DNA from: Euborellia annulipes
Lineage: Eukaryota; Arthropoda; Insecta; Dermaptera; Anisolabididae
NCBI GenBank assembly: GCA_023213315.1
Contig: JAKCPI010026472.1
Span: forward strand, 1-64,000
DNA: 64,000 nt
Direction: 5' to 3'
Shown here piece after piece: positions 1 to 11,485 of the stretch. The stretch's first letter is position 1, and every line of letters starts with the position of its first letter. A program made the translations under genes and the position numbers. The notes under the pieces are model-generated. The model had not been told where the DNA came from, searched no databases, and saw only the letters and a list, made by a program, of their open reading frames with translations.

Positions 1-349
1 ATAAAATGTTTACTTGTCCCGATTCGGCAATTTTTGTCCAATCTTATACACAAACTCATCTCGCAAATTTGCTAGCTTAAACCATATACCTATTGACAGG
101 TCTATTGAGCGTTGATTGGAAAAATTCCATTTTTTTCAATCAAAGCCCTACCTAGTCAATAATCTATCAAATATTTGAAAACGAAAGAAGATAAATTCAA
201 TAAGAAAATACATATTTTTTTAATCATTTTTCTATAATAAAAAAAGAATGTTAATTTAAATTAAATTGTATGCTGGGTATGTGAGATTGGAGTCGGGAGG
301 AATAAAACCAGCGTTGCCGAACACCTTTACACTTTTATTCTAAGCAGAC

Positions 350-381
350 GTTTCGGTAACCATAACGGTTGCCATCTTCAG
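350..381 (-). ncRNA. hammerhead-ribozyme-like core
   Basis: Read on the minus strand: CTGAAGA (matches the invariant CUGANGA), then a stem of GGCAACC against GGTTACC (6 of 7 pairs, loop GTTAT), then CGAAAC. This is the order of a hammerhead catalytic core. Stems I and III are not convincing within the copy, as in the minimal hammerheads of Penelope-like elements that may act as dimers. Activity is not shown by sequence. Confidence 0.5.
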
Positions 382-441
382 TGCCAATGAAAGATATTAA
401 TATTCAGTGAATAACCTAGACAAGTCATATATTAGACCCAT

Positions 442-490
442 GCCCCGAAAGGCTGGAGATCCTGAGTTCAATTCCCGGAGGTCATGGGGC
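442..490 (+). other. tRNA-derived relic (box B only)
   Basis: A T-arm-like unit, CTGAG / TTCAATT / CCCGG, with four of five stem pairs contains a good Pol III B-box. No matching acceptor or anticodon arm is found upstream, so it is not a tRNA gene; a SINE head remnant is likely. Confidence 0.25.
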
Positions 491-929
491 GTTTGACCCC
501 CATCAATAAATAAACACACTCATTTGTTAGAAAACTAATATTATGATTTTAATCAAAATGCATAAATAAATAAATCATAGTTACCCTCCCCTCTCTGCGT
601 CTCCGTCTTTCCTACACGAAATATATCATCCCTTTAAAAAATTAGCAAATAAAAACGGATAAAAGCTATCGTGCCTAAACTAAATGAAGATTGATAGATG
701 TTGGCTGGAAAGTTAAAAAAAAAATTCGATGATTAAATCTTAAGATATAGGTATTATAAAAAATTTCTTTGCTTGTTTTTCATTTAAATCGTCGAGGATT
801 CCATTCCAGGTCTTCTCGAATTCTTTTCAAGGTTAATTAATTAAATAAAAAGGAATTTAAATATTTGAAATGTTTTTTTTTATGAGATCCGTTTTATTTT
901 ATAAACGAAACTATCATTTCATTTTATTT

Positions 930-1505
930 TTCATATTTGTTCCAATTGATGTCGAGATTTTGACGAAAATACACGTTTTGAGATCTTCTGAGTCCAAAAA
1001 AGTGAGTCTCGCAAAATGGTCTGTGAACAAAATATCTCAAAAACGAAAAGAGCTAGGAAGTTGAAATTTGATATTTAAGTCAGGTATTCTTCTGGCACGT
1101 AACCCAAAGTTCTTGAACAAAATCGGCCAAAGAGTACTAGTACTTTACTGATGTACTTTCCAGTTGTTTTTTTTAAGTTTGCTTTTAACAATTTTGATTA
1201 AAATTCAAAAATCAATTATTTTTTAAATGCTCTTTAAAATGTGTAATTTTGTTCTCAAAATTGTTTAAAGACCACTTTACTCTTATACTTTATAGGAGAT
1301 ATAGAGAAATGAATGTCTTGGTTAATAAAATACTTTATTTTCCTATATTTATAAATTTTATATCTTTAATTCAAATGTACTAAAGTGTCAGAAATTAAAT
1401 ATATGTCGACACAAAAAATCTGGTGTGAAAAGCACAGAACACAACTTTCAATTACCGAAAGTAAGAGAAAGCTGTATGCTGTGCGACCAGTCACGCCAGA
1501 TTTTT
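930..1505 (+). repeat. repeat A, copy 1 (diverged)
   Basis: Shares the order of blocks seen in copies at 8445, 29183, 31271, 40120 and 51480: a GTCGAGATTTTGA block, AAAGAGCTAGGAAGTTGAAA, AGAGTACTAGTACTTTACTG, then a terminal hairpin (1413-1505) with arms around AATCTGGTGTG and CAGATTTTT. The family has no coding potential; short frames inside it are shadows. Class unknown; a non-autonomous DNA element is the simplest idea. Confidence 0.7.
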
Positions 1506-1511
1506 CTAAAA

Positions 1512-3173
1512 TAAAATGATCTGGGAGTGGCTGGTGTTTTAATTTATTCCTTAAAAATATGCAATTACGAAAAAGTTTATTAAGGTGCGCGTCTCGGGGT
1601 GCTAATTTTGGGAGGTTCCAACGGCCCCAATTTTGAAGCTATCGACTTCAAATTTTTTTTTAATTAAAGCTATTTAAAATATCTACAACTTATAGAAGCC
1701 CTTTTTTTGATTTTCGAAAAAATAAAATTTTTTTTTTAGATTAATCGCATTAAATAAAAGATATTTTTAAAAAGTTTGCTCTATAACTTATAGATAATTA
1801 AATTAGTAATCATTGTGTTAAAAAATAATTAATTTTTTACCTTTAATTAATTAGCTGGAATCTTTCAAATGAAATGGAATAAATCGCTATGGAAAAAACT
1901 AGCGCCATCTCTTGCCGCCTAGAGTAACTCGGTAGTCAATCGTCTTCTAACGGCACTTTTTAAATATCCTATGTATTGTATTTATAAGGTCTTAGGTCCG
2001 TGGAGAGGCAATTTGATTTTTAAGGAGGAGTAATTTGATATTTTTTGGAAACTTATCTAGATCTTTAGTTGAATATTTAAATTAATTTAATGATAAAAAT
2101 TTTTGTTATTTAACATTTATAAATCCTTGGTATGAAATGAAATCAGGTTTGTTGTAATTTCCGAGTTTATAGAAGATATTTTTTTTTTTTTCAGGATGTG
2201 TCATCTTTTCTCTCTCAGGTCGAATCATACAAGTCCAAGTTACAGTTCAGGTTTGTATAGGTGAGAGAGAGATAGCGAGAGAAAGAGAAAGAGGAGGACA
2301 TTACGAGATACAGCCACCTGGTTAGAAAAAAGGCGTTATTCTCGGCTACTTTGTACTTAAACCTATGACAAGTAAATAGTATTTTTGTCAGTGAGTTAAA
2401 AAAAAATATCTAGTATAATTTTAGAAAATAATAGAGGGCGTCATTTGAGCTAATAAAGAGTTCAGTTAAACGCTGGAATGAATTGTATGTAAGAATGATC
2501 AATGGAATATTTTTAGAATTTGTGTGGAAATTTTTTATTATTATTATTTTAACACTTTCGCAATAAGACTTTAAGGAAAGCACGTTGAGGCATCAGCACT
2601 GAGATTAAATGCAATCGAAAGGGGGAAAGATCAGTTATTTTTAAGCAAGTGTCTTGTCAGTGACCTATTTCGATGAAATAGTTCAAGCAAAATTTACGGG
2701 CGCCAGTACGATTATTTATAAAATTCCTAAAATAGAACATCGAGATAAATATTATGGTGTATAATCAAGTAGGGGATTTCTCAATAAACAATTGCATTTA
2801 TTCGAATTATTTATGAAGCGTTCTCTGTGTCTGGTAATTGAATATCAATTAAGTGTTTTAAATGTATGACACAATTTTGTAGAGAGAAAAATAATTATGA
2901 GTGTTCCGATTTAAAAGAATTTCTTTGAGGGCTTTAGAATAAATAATAAAATTTGATTAAAATGACTAAAATTATGAAATAACACTTTACTGGTATTATA
3001 ATCAGATTAACGTTGCGTTAATTTATTGAAGTTTAAAAAAAAACTGGTATTTTCTTTTAATTTTTAATGTTGTGGCTGTGATGTGATTATAATCTCCATC
3101 CCTTCATTTTAATCAATTAATTCTTAAATATAGATTTTAGGGCGGCGAAATCTCGGGATTGTTGACCCAGAGG
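1512..3173. other. gene-free AT-rich stretch
   Basis: I see no exon, no RNA gene and no repeat shared with the rest of the window. A purine-rich GAGAGA patch lies near 2263-2298. Confidence 0.5.
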
Positions 3174-3618
3174 CAGTGGCCTCATTTAGGGTGGGATGGC
3201 AGGGGCATTTGCCCCCCCCCCACCAAGGGCTCTGATTTTTATATTATTCTAAATAAAATCTTTCAAAATATATCTACGAGTATAAAAACTGTACAAAATT
3301 AAACAATTAATTAAATTAAGTATCTTTTGGCCAAATTTGAGTACAGTGAGCGCCACATTTAAGTCCCCACTTGATAGTTTTAGCCTTAAGTGGTGTAAAG
3401 TGAAATAATTTTAATAACCGTAAAGGTAAAACGTAAGATCTGGTAGAGATGATTTTATTTTACCTTTTAAAATTTAAAATTATTTCACCATTTACCATAT
3501 ACTTAAGGATAAATCTATCAGGTGGGGACTTATTGTGGCGCTCACTGTACCTATTTACAAGTAAATTTTAAGAAAAAAGTTTGCCCCCCTCCAAGAAAAA
3601 TTTGAAATGACGCCACTG
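3174..3618. mobile_element. hAT-like MITE with perfect 8-bp TSD
   Basis: Ends CAGTGGC and GCCACTG are flanked by the identical 8-mer CCCAGAGG (3166-3173 and 3619-3626). Both ends are followed inward by C-tracts. An 8-bp duplication is the mark of hAT transposition. A second element (3344-3547) is nested inside. Confidence 0.75.
3344..3547. mobile_element. Tc1/mariner-type MITE D, copy 2
   Basis: Long inverted ends starting CAGTGAGCGCCACA, flanked by TA on both sides. Same family as 26826-27044. It sits inside the 3174-3618 element, so it is younger than that insertion. Confidence 0.7.
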
Positions 3619-3751
3619 CCCAGAGGTATCTCAGGGTGTAGAACGTCCCCCGGTAGCCACCGATATTATTGTAATTAAATTATTTTTTTTAGTCTTCGGC
3701 ATCTTAGGCCATATAGACCTTAAATTAGGCAATTTTTTTTTAAATTTATTT

Positions 3752-3866
3752 AAGCTCTTTTTCGGCATCGAAGACCATTTAGACCCCGTCTCTATTTATT
3801 TCAATTCGAGTGGTAGCCAATCCAATTGAAATAAATTTTTGTCGCATGAGACGGGATGCGAACCCT
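3752..3866 (-). mobile_element. SINE family II, truncated copy
   Basis: On the minus strand it matches the copy at 29922-30079: the GAGACGGG block, ATTGAAATAAAT, then GGGGTCTAAATGG. The tRNA-like head is missing, replaced by a degenerate family I fragment to the right. Confidence 0.55.
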
Positions 3867-3894
3867 TAAACGATACAAATTATTTATAAACAAT

Positions 3895-4052
3895 ATATAT
3901 TGGGGGGTCCAGGCACATTTATTTACACAATTTGGTATCCAAAGAAGCCCCCCCCCCCTTGGGCCCCCCCCTGATTTAAATAAATTGCCTGGGATCCGCG
4001 CCCCTTTGACTTTCAGACTCATTTGTCAACGACTTTAGCCCTCTTGGCCACG
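3895..4052 (-). mobile_element. SINE family I, degenerate fragment
   Basis: Retains GGTCCAGGCA, a TTTGGTATCCAAA remnant and TGCCTGGGATCCG, in the order of family I on the minus strand, but interrupted by C/G tracts. Strongly decayed. Confidence 0.35.
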
Positions 4053-4509
4053 GGGGAGGGAGGGGGGGATTATTTAAATTATTTAAATAAATTAATAACC
4101 CCTAAATAGTATCGGTAGTCGAAAAAGTTTTTTTTTTTTAATAAAAATATAGATTTAAGATTATTATCTTATAAGTAGTAATATTTTGAACCCATTAGAA
4201 GGGGGTAAGAATAAACTCACGTCTTTTTTTTTAATGGAGCTTTTTTAATTATGGATCAAAATTTTTTTTTCTCCGCTGAAATACTTATTAATGAATCTTC
4301 TCAAAATTTCCAACACTTTGGATATGACAAAAGAAAAAAAATGGATTATTTTGTAACGCGTGTAAATAAGTCGCAAATATCTATTAATAAAATTTGATCT
4401 AGTTTTATTTTAATAAAACAGCTTGCAAATCCAATGATTTGGTTGCATTCTGTTAAGTGATAGGGGTGAATGTAAGTAAATAAGGGATTGTTGATTTAGT
4501 TGATGTTTT

Positions 4510-4790
4510 ACTCACTCGGTAGCGTTGTGTCCGCAAAAGGTGGATAATAGACTCGGCAATAAACTGAAGTCTTAAGTCTTGGGGCCCTTGGGCTTGGCAC
4601 ACACGGCGGACTCTCGCCAAGCACTGTTCTCAAGTCGCGGACTCGCGCCAAGTAAAGACACACGCATACACCGACACACTTCAATCTGCTTACGCAATCT
4701 TTAAGCCGGAGATGCAGACCGGTCCACGAAGCAGCCTTCGCAAAAACCACCACCTGTTCTTCCAGAACAACCACCCGGCCAGTCAAACAC
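4510..4790. other. GC-rich island of unknown origin
   Basis: Clearly richer in GC than its surroundings, with CpGs and two related blocks (ACTCTCGCCAAGCACTG and ACTCGCGCCAAGTAAAG). A 92-codon minus-strand frame spans it but has no recognisable motif. A solo LTR remnant or decayed transposon exon are both possible. Confidence 0.3.
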
Positions 4791-4849
4791 TACAATAAGT
4801 CTCTGTTTTTTTTTGTAGAAGATTCTACACAACAAAAATCTTAGAACGG

Positions 4850-4993
4850 TTTTTTTTTTATAAAAACACTCACACTTTTTTCCCATTCACACAGTATTTT
4901 CGGCAACTTAGGCCATTCAAGACTTTGACGATAACCGTTATTATTATAATATCCATTGTGGGTCCAGGCACTTCTATTTAAGCCATTTGGTAT
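4850..4993 (-). mobile_element. SINE family I, 5'-truncated copy
   Basis: Minus-strand tail and body (CTTAGGCCATT, GACGATAACCG, GGTCCAGGCA) ending at the TTTGGTATC block; the tRNA-like head is absent. Confidence 0.6.
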
Positions 4994-5106
4994 CAATACA
5001 AAAGCAAATAAAAAATCAAATCAAATAAAAAAAAAAATTTGGGAAATATTGAGACTCTTTCAACAATCGCCGGTTTTTTTTTTGTTTAAAAAAAAAAAAA
5101 AAAAAA

Positions 5107-5341
5107 TCACACTTTTTTCTCATTCGCACTCACATTCATACAGTCTTTTCGGCAACTTAGGCCATTTAAGACTTTGACGATAACCGTTAATTATTGAAAT
5201 ATATATTGGGGGTCCAGGCATTCTTATTTAAGCCATTTGGTATCCAAATGGCTTAAATAAAATCATCGTACTGCCTGGGGTCCGAACCCGCGACTTTCGG
5301 TATAGAGGTAGGCACGCTACCAACTAGACCAAGCCCGTAGG
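5107..5341 (-). mobile_element. SINE family I copy
   Basis: Minus strand: tRNA-like head with A-box region and B-box (GCGGGTTCGGACCCC), then the short palindrome GCCATTTGG...CCAAATGGC, then the GACGATAACCG body and T/A-rich tail. Confidence 0.75.
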
Positions 5342-5378
5342 CAGGACGGTTTAAAAAGACTTGTTTAACAGGCGATTG

Positions 5379-5640
5379 GCCCTCGGGGCTTGATGTAGGG
5401 ATTGGAGTGCTAACCTCGTATACCGAACGTCGCGGGTTCGGACCCCAGGCAGTCCGATGATTTTATTTAAGCCATTTGGATACCAAATGGCTTAAATAAG
5501 AATGCCTGGACCCCAAATAATATATATTCATAACGGTTATCGTCAAAGTCTTAAATGGCCTAAGTTGCCAAAAAGACTGTATGAATGTGAGTGCGAATGA
5601 GAAAAAAGTCTGAATTTTTTTTTTTTTTAAACAAAAAAAA
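5379..5640 (+). mobile_element. SINE family I copy
   Basis: Head GCCCTCGGGGCTTG, B-box GGGTTCGGACCCC, then the TTTGGATACCAAA palindrome and body. Inverse partner of the copy at 5107-5341. Confidence 0.75.
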
Positions 5641-5730
5641 AAACCGGCGATTGTTGAAAGAGTCTCAATGTTTCCCAAATTTTTTTTTTTTTTTATTTGA
5701 TTTGATTTTTTATTTGCTTTTGTATTGATA

Positions 5731-5950
5731 TTATATTATTTTGAATTTTGTTTTGTTTTGATGTTTTTTTTTTCCTATTATTTATTTTTGCGTTCGTTTT
5801 GATGCTGTATCAATCATTTTGATTGTTGCTGTATTGTAATGCTATTGTATTTTGATTTGCTTTTGTTTGAATGCTGTATTATTTTTATTTATTTATTCAT
5901 TTTTTTTTTTTGCTCTTACTGTTTTTATTGCATTACTCATATCACCCATA
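5731..5950. repeat. T-rich degenerate minisatellite
   Basis: Imperfect repeats of a unit containing TTTTGATGCTGTATT and TTGCTTTTGTTTGA. No coding frame. Confidence 0.45.
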
Positions 5951-5981
5951 TCATCCGTCCACATAACCAATAATTATATTA

Positions 5982-6235
5982 GCCCTCGGGGCTTGGCGTA
6001 GAGGTTAGCGTGCTAACCTCGTATACCAAACATCGCGGGTTCGGATCCCAGGCAGTCCGATGATTTTATTTAAGCCATTTGGATACCAAATGGCTTAAAT
6101 AGAATGCCTGGGCCCCTATATGTATATTAAATGAATAACGGATATCGTAAATGTCTTATATGGCCTGAGTTGCCAAAAGACAGTGTGAATGTGTGTGTGA
6201 ATGAGAAAAAGTGTGAATGTTTAAAAAAAAAAATA
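5982..6235 (+). mobile_element. SINE family I, full length with 13-bp TSD
   Basis: Head GCCCTCGGGGCTTGGCGTAG (A-box), B-box GGGTTCGGATCCC, body and A-rich tail. The 13-mer AATAATTATATTA flanks it on both sides (5969-5981 and 6236-6248), a retroposition mark. Best copy for defining the family; it has no ORF and depends on a LINE in trans. Confidence 0.85.
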
Positions 6236-6547
6236 AATAATTATATTATTTTAAAATGTTAAAAAAAAAAAAATAAAAACAATAATAATGTTAACAAATA
6301 AATGTAAATGTTAATAAAAATGGGGCTGGATGGCTTCTGCCGCAGCCGATAATAAATTTAAAAAAAAATTGTATTTTTCTTGGTTATTTTTTTAAGTCCC
6401 ACTAAAAATATTTAAAATAAAATTTTAATGTTCAAAAATTATTATCTTATTTATTTATAAAAGTGAATTTTGGCTGTTTTATATTATTCTTAAGGAAAGG
6501 AGTTCTGCAGCCAGGAGAATAAAAAAATTTTAATTCTTTTGGTCGAC

Positions 6548-6579
6548 GTTTTGTCATGCCAATCGCGTCCTTCTTCGGG
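6548..6579 (-). ncRNA. degenerate hammerhead-like motif
   Basis: Minus strand reads CCGAAGA ... CAAAACGTCGACC, similar to the motif at 59047-59077 but with changed core bases (CTGANGA to CCGAAGA, GAAA to CAAA). Probably a dead relic. Confidence 0.3.
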
Positions 6580-6973
6580 ACCAAAGCTTGTTATGATATA
6601 CACGTGGATGTTATCTCATAAGATATAAAATGTTTTTTTTTTTTTTTTTTTTTTGTATAAGGGAAGAGCTCTGTTTGCTTCTTTTTTGTCCAATTTATTT
6701 ATTTATTTAATTTCAATAAGTAAATTTGTATATGATTTTATTATATTAAATTATAATTTGATGAATAGTAACACCACGAACCCACGAACATCATTTAAAT
6801 ATAGGCATCTCAATGTTAAGAAAAGACGAGGGTATGAATATTTATATTTTCCTATTAAATAGGCAAATATAATATCAGACTTGATAAGATTTTGCATAAC
6901 TACAAGGCGTCCTTGATTAGTGGCGCCTCTTGTGTCGAAAAAGTAAACATTTTATCAATTCGGGCTTTTTTTG

Positions 6974-7334
6974 GTCTTTGTAACAGGAGTGATCAGGAGA
7001 ATAGAATAGTAAAGGAGTGTGTTGGCGCCAAAAAATAAAATAACCTCCTCTCTGTTTTTAATCTCCGGGTATTATCATTGGTTAAGAGAATATTTATCTC
7101 AGGCTGATTAGTGCTGCGACCCTGTGGAGACTTTTAGAATTATAAGTATAATTTTTAAAGTTTCCACAAGAGTGCAGCACAAATCAGATATTTTATTCAA
7201 TATCAATATATAATTTATATTTAAATCCCAATGACTATACCCGGAGATTAAAAACAGAGAGGAGGTTATTTTTTTTTTGGCGCCAACACACTCCTTTACT
7301 ATTCTATTCTCCTGTTCACTCCTGTTACAAAGAC
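6974..7334. repeat. foldback element, about 360 bp
   Basis: Outer arms (CTTTGTAACAGGAG, AATAGAATAGTAAAGGAG, TTGGCGCC, AACCTCCTCTCTG) reappear inverted on the right. Inner blocks also pair (CTGATTAGTGCTGC with GCAGCACAAATCAG), so the whole unit is one imperfect palindrome. Confidence 0.65.
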
Positions 7335-7644
7335 ATATTTTTTATACAAAATAAATTTATTAAAAAATAAAATTAAAACTTATGAAGAATAAAACATATA
7401 TTAATAATTACATTCCATTGATTGATTATATTAATAAATACATATTTGTTATCGTCAAAAACAATTTGTTTTCTAAATTAAATACAAGATTTCAAAGTTA
7501 TTATTCCACAGATGTTACTATTATACAATAATACTGAAAAACGAAATTCCTAGCGCTATATAGCCTATTTTCTAAAATAAAAGTAAGTTTTAAGGTAATT
7601 TGGCCCAGAATAAATATTTAACTAGGAAATATTGGTTTTAACAT

Positions 7645-7800
7645 TTGAGAAAGAAAAAATAGTTTACAAGGCATTATTTCCAAATATTTCGAAATTCACT
7701 GAAGAAGGGGTACCGATACGTCTCTGAAATATTTGGAAATATATTGCTTTGTAAACTAATAAAAAATTGCTGAAAATTTACCCTTTTTCTTTCTCAAATA
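7645..7800. repeat. short palindromic element with hammerhead-like core
   Basis: Arms begin TTTGAGAAAGAAAAA and end with its inverse; inner blocks CCAAATATTTC and GAAATATTTGG pair. At 7699-7729 (+) CTGAAGA is followed by a 5-bp stem (AGGGG with TCTCT, two wobbles) and GAAA. Related to 10883-11198. Confidence 0.5.
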
Positions 7801-7813
7801 AACCAACTTCAGC

Positions 7814-8038
7814 CAATGGCGTAGCGAGGGAGGAGGCAAGGGGGCATCATGCCCCGGGCGCTACTCACAAAGGGGCGCCAAATGGATCGCAAAACAAAAA
7901 ATCTTTATTTTTATTATAATTGATTTCTGGAAAATATATTTTAGTGCCATTGTAATATAATAATAATTTTGTATATTTTACATATAATATTATATGGTTT
8001 TCGAATGGGGGTGGGGGCGATAAAAAGGTATTGTGATA
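7814..8038 (+). mobile_element. hAT-like MITE fragment
   Basis: Left end CAATGGCGTAGCGAG and the internal GGCGCTACTCACAAAGGGGC and ATATGGTTTTCGAATGG blocks match the intact copy at 62257-62538 (opposite orientation). The right end is lost. Confidence 0.6.
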
Positions 8039-8444
8039 TACGAAAAGACAGAAAACAGTCTTGACCAGAAAATATAACATTTATTAAACATAACATAAAC
8101 AACATCAGATAAAACCAACACAAACCTCAATATTCACATTCACTCACATATCACTATATATACAAGAAATAAAAATTTTTAAATACAGTATGAACACAAA
8201 TGGCAGTGCAATGAATCAAATGTATAGTTGACAATTTGTGGGTATTCTTATGCTTGTTCTTATATCCCAAGTAATGCTAAGAGCTTTTTTTATACGATGC
8301 AGTCAGTTCTAGTGAGAAAATTGTTATAATTAATTTTTTACAAAAAAAATATTAATATTTCGATTTTTGATTAATTTCAATCATTGATCTCTTGAGAATG
8401 GTCAATGTCTTGGTCGATTTTTTTTTTCTTACCTATGTATATAT

Positions 8445-9094
8445 GTAATATATATATAGAGAGAAAGTATTGTTATGTAAAAATTCGATGTCGAGATTTT
8501 GATGGATCTTCCGTTTTGAGGTCCCCTGAATCAAAAAAGTGGTTTTCGCGACATGGTCTGTCTGTGGGTGTGTGGATGGGTGTGTGTGTGTGTGGGTGGG
8601 TGTGTGTTCAATTTTAAGGATGAAGGAATTGAGCTACGAGGTTGAAATTTTATATTTAAGTTAAACACCCCCCGGGACCGGAAAAATAAGCTTTAATCAA
8701 AATCGGCCAAAGAGTACTAGTACTTTACTGATGTACTTTTTCAGTTTTTTTCGATTTTCTCAAAATTTGCTCCAACAATTTTTTTAAAATTCAAAAATCA
8801 ATTATTTTTAGATGTTCTTTAAAATGTATATTCTCATTTTGCAATTGAAATCTTCTGAAGACCACTTTACTCTTGTATTTCATAGGAAAGATAGTAGAAA
8901 TGGTTGCCATGGTAACAAAATATAAATATTTTCCCATACTTATAAATTTTACATCTGAATTCAAATGTTCCGTACTGTCGGGAACTAAATATATGTCGAC
9001 ACAAAAAATCTGGTGTGACAAGCACAAAACACAACTTTCGATTACCGAAGGTAAGAGAAAGTTGTGTGTGTGCATCACACCAGATTTTTTAAAT
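8445..9094 (+). repeat. repeat A, copy 2 (near full length)
   Basis: Starts near a TATATA/GAGAGAAAGTATTG block, contains a (GT)n patch at about 8560-8610, AGAGTACTAGTACTTTACTG at about 8711, ATGGTTGCCATGGT at 8899, and ends with the hairpin 9003-9090. The 93- and 102-residue frames here recur in every copy and are not genes. Confidence 0.75.
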
Positions 9095-9575
9095 TCCATA
9101 ATGAAAGAGATATTCCAAGCTCAAGCAATATACCAAGGCGACGACCCGCGTTGACACAAAATAAATGAAATTTAATAGATTTGAGAGACAATTATTATCC
9201 CCAAAAAAAAAAAATTTTTTCAATATTTTATTAAAAAACTTTTGTCCTTTTTGTTTTTGAAAAATTTTTTAAATTATTTTATACAAATTTTTATATTAAT
9301 CCAAACACGAATTTGTCACAGAAAGCATTGAGAAACGAAATATTAAAGTTACTAATGCTCATTTGCATCAAAACATCTTAGATCTTAAGCTCGCATATGC
9401 ATTCTATAACATAAGAGAAATCTGGCATTTTACCTATTCAATTATTCATATATTTTTTTTGAAATAAATATATCTTATTGTTATCATTTTTGAGTTGGAG
9501 GCACAAATAGAGGATCGTAAGACTCGATTTTCTGATTTCAAATTCAATTGTAAGATGTAAGACGAGCTTAAGATC

Positions 9576-9840
9576 TAAGGGCGGCCATTCACGATCCCTC
9601 CAAATGGATGTCATCCATTCACTACACGATATTCATTTGTTTTCCCCACTCACGGTCAGTTTTTGGAGTGACATCGCTCCATTTTTGTTTATTTTGGACC
9701 GATGGACAGTGGCGTCATTTCAACTTTTTCTTAGGGGGGAAAAATTTTTTTTTTTAAAATATTTACAAAAAAGAATACTAAAATTGCCAAAAAAAATTAA
9801 ATTTATTTAATTTATTTAGCGATCGTGAATGGCCGCCCTA
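9576..9840. mobile_element. MITE with TAAGGGCGGCC ends
   Basis: Inverted ends TAAGGGCGGCCATTCACGAT and its inverse. One end of a hAT-like element (CAGTGGCGTCATTTC from 9707) is nested inside. No clear target duplication. Confidence 0.55.
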
Positions 9841-9841
9841 A

Positions 9842-10398
9842 GATGTGTTCAAACGGGCATAAATCCCACACAATAGAGTAAACATCTTTGTTTTTGAAAA
9901 ATTCAAATAAAAAATATACAATATAAACATATTGATATGATACTAATACAGTAGTCTTGCTAATCCGGACTTCGATACTCCGGCTAATCCGGCTTGTTGA
10001 AAAGTCACTTCGGCATATTACAGCAAAAAAAGCGGTAATTTAAGAAAACAAAGACTCTACTGTGAAACAGCATATAAAATATTTATTTTTCCACCAAACT
10101 TCCAAAATAGTGGCGTCAATGCTGTTGTAATTAAATAAATAAATAAAAAATATAAATAAAATTATGAATATCGTATATATATATATATATGTAAATATAG
10201 ACTAAATAAAATAAAAGTATGTATATATAATATAATATTTATATAATAAAAAGTGTACCTATGTAAGGCGTACAAGGCAAACGAGTTATGAATTTCGTGA
10301 AGTAAAGACCATTATACATAAATTCATAATACTTATAAAAGTGTTATATTCGTTAAAAAAAAAAGATGGCTATGTTGTCATATCTACCGGAATTGAGC
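9842..10398. other. AT-rich gene-free stretch
   Basis: Only simple sequence, including an (AT)n run at about 10171-10190. Confidence 0.5.
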
Positions 10399-10429
10399 AA
10401 ATTAAGAACTGATTCTCCTTAAGTGGTCG

Positions 10430-10857
10430 GCTGTCCAATTTCAAAATACAGTAATGGTCAAAAAAAAATTTTTCAATAAACCAATAAAACTTATTTTTCT
10501 TTAGCCACCACACTGAATGGTATTTTTTAACGATACATTAACAGTACAATAATAATGTAATATATTAGAATAATATTATATAGGAAATAAATATTATTTT
10601 ACTTTCTACAATAAAAAATGTTGAATCGTAAAATAAAATTTTATTTAACCACAACTAGGTTACCTCACTAGGTTTTTAAATCTACTTTGTTTTTCAATTG
10701 GTCAAATTAAAAAAAAAAAATGCACTTTCTAGGTTTATCGAAATTGATATCTATAAGAAAAAAAATCAAATTTTTTAGAAATTTGAATTAAATAATATTC
10801 ACAAGACTCCATTGGAACTAAAAATACTAAAAAATCGTGTGTTTTGAAATTGGACAG
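10430..10857. mobile_element. short TIR element
   Basis: Inverted ends GCTGTCCAATTTCAAAATAC and GTTTTGAAATTGGACAGC bound an AT-rich interior without coding frames. Confidence 0.5.
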
Positions 10858-10882
10858 CTGTAATGTTGCTGAAGTTGGTTTA

Positions 10883-11198
10883 TTTGTGAAAGAAAAACGC
10901 TAAATTTTCAACAATTAATTTCAACAATGTAATATTTCCAAATATTTTGGAGACCTATCAGCACTCCTTCAATAGATTTCACCTCCTTCACCACGTATGC
11001 CTTTACAATAACAATTATTAATTAATAATTGCCGATCGTATATACGCTTCCAAGCGTTTCAATTGTAAGGGGCATACGTGGAGAAGGAAAAGAAATCCAC
11101 TGAAGGAGTGCCGTAATATGTCTCGGTAATATTTGGAAATATTACCTTGTTAATTAATAAAAAATTGCTGAAAATTTAGAGTTTTTCTTTCACAAATT
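10883..11198. repeat. palindromic element related to 7645-7800
   Basis: Arms start TTTGTGAAAGAAAAA and pair inverted on the right; inner GCATACGTGG pairs with CCACGTATGC. It carries CACTGAAGGAGTG, a decayed form of the hammerhead-like motif of its relative. A 16-bp direct repeat (AAATTAAGAACTGATT) occurs at about 10399 and 11196, bracketing this element and the one at 10430. Confidence 0.5.
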
Positions 11199-11485
11199 AA
11201 GAACTGATTGAAAGCATTTGTAAATGTGCATAATTACTTTATCATTATTGTAGTGTATTACTACTATATATTAATTATATTAAGAGAGAGATAAGAGAGC
11301 AATAAGTCAACTCAAAAGGAAACTATTTAATAATAGCAATATTATGAACAATATTATGAATACATGACAACGGTCTATGTATATATACATTCATATATCT
11401 ATCAATTATAGAAAAAAAAACCAAGACACATTGTGACAAAAAGATGGACAGCTTTAATAAAACTGCACAAAAAAAATCAAAAAAA

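Larger units (their letters stand above)
1..929. other. gene-free AT-rich stretch
   Basis: No open frame with coding character on either strand. It holds a hammerhead-like core at 350-381 and a tRNA-derived relic at 442-490; otherwise simple AT-rich sequence. Confidence 0.6.
4993..5730. repeat. inverted duplication of a SINE and its flank
   Basis: Left arm 4993-5345 and right arm 5378-5730 are near-identical inverse copies. Each holds a SINE plus its shared flank (AATCGCCGG, then CAAATCAAATAAA). Because the non-SINE flank is inverted too, this is a segmental inverted duplication, not two separate insertions. Confidence 0.7.

Noticed and set aside
8791..9154. Overlapping frames of 93 and 102 residues, also seen at 29223-29478 and 31250-31571
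   Set aside because: The same frames recur in each copy of repeat A with stops at different places; repeat shadows, not genes.
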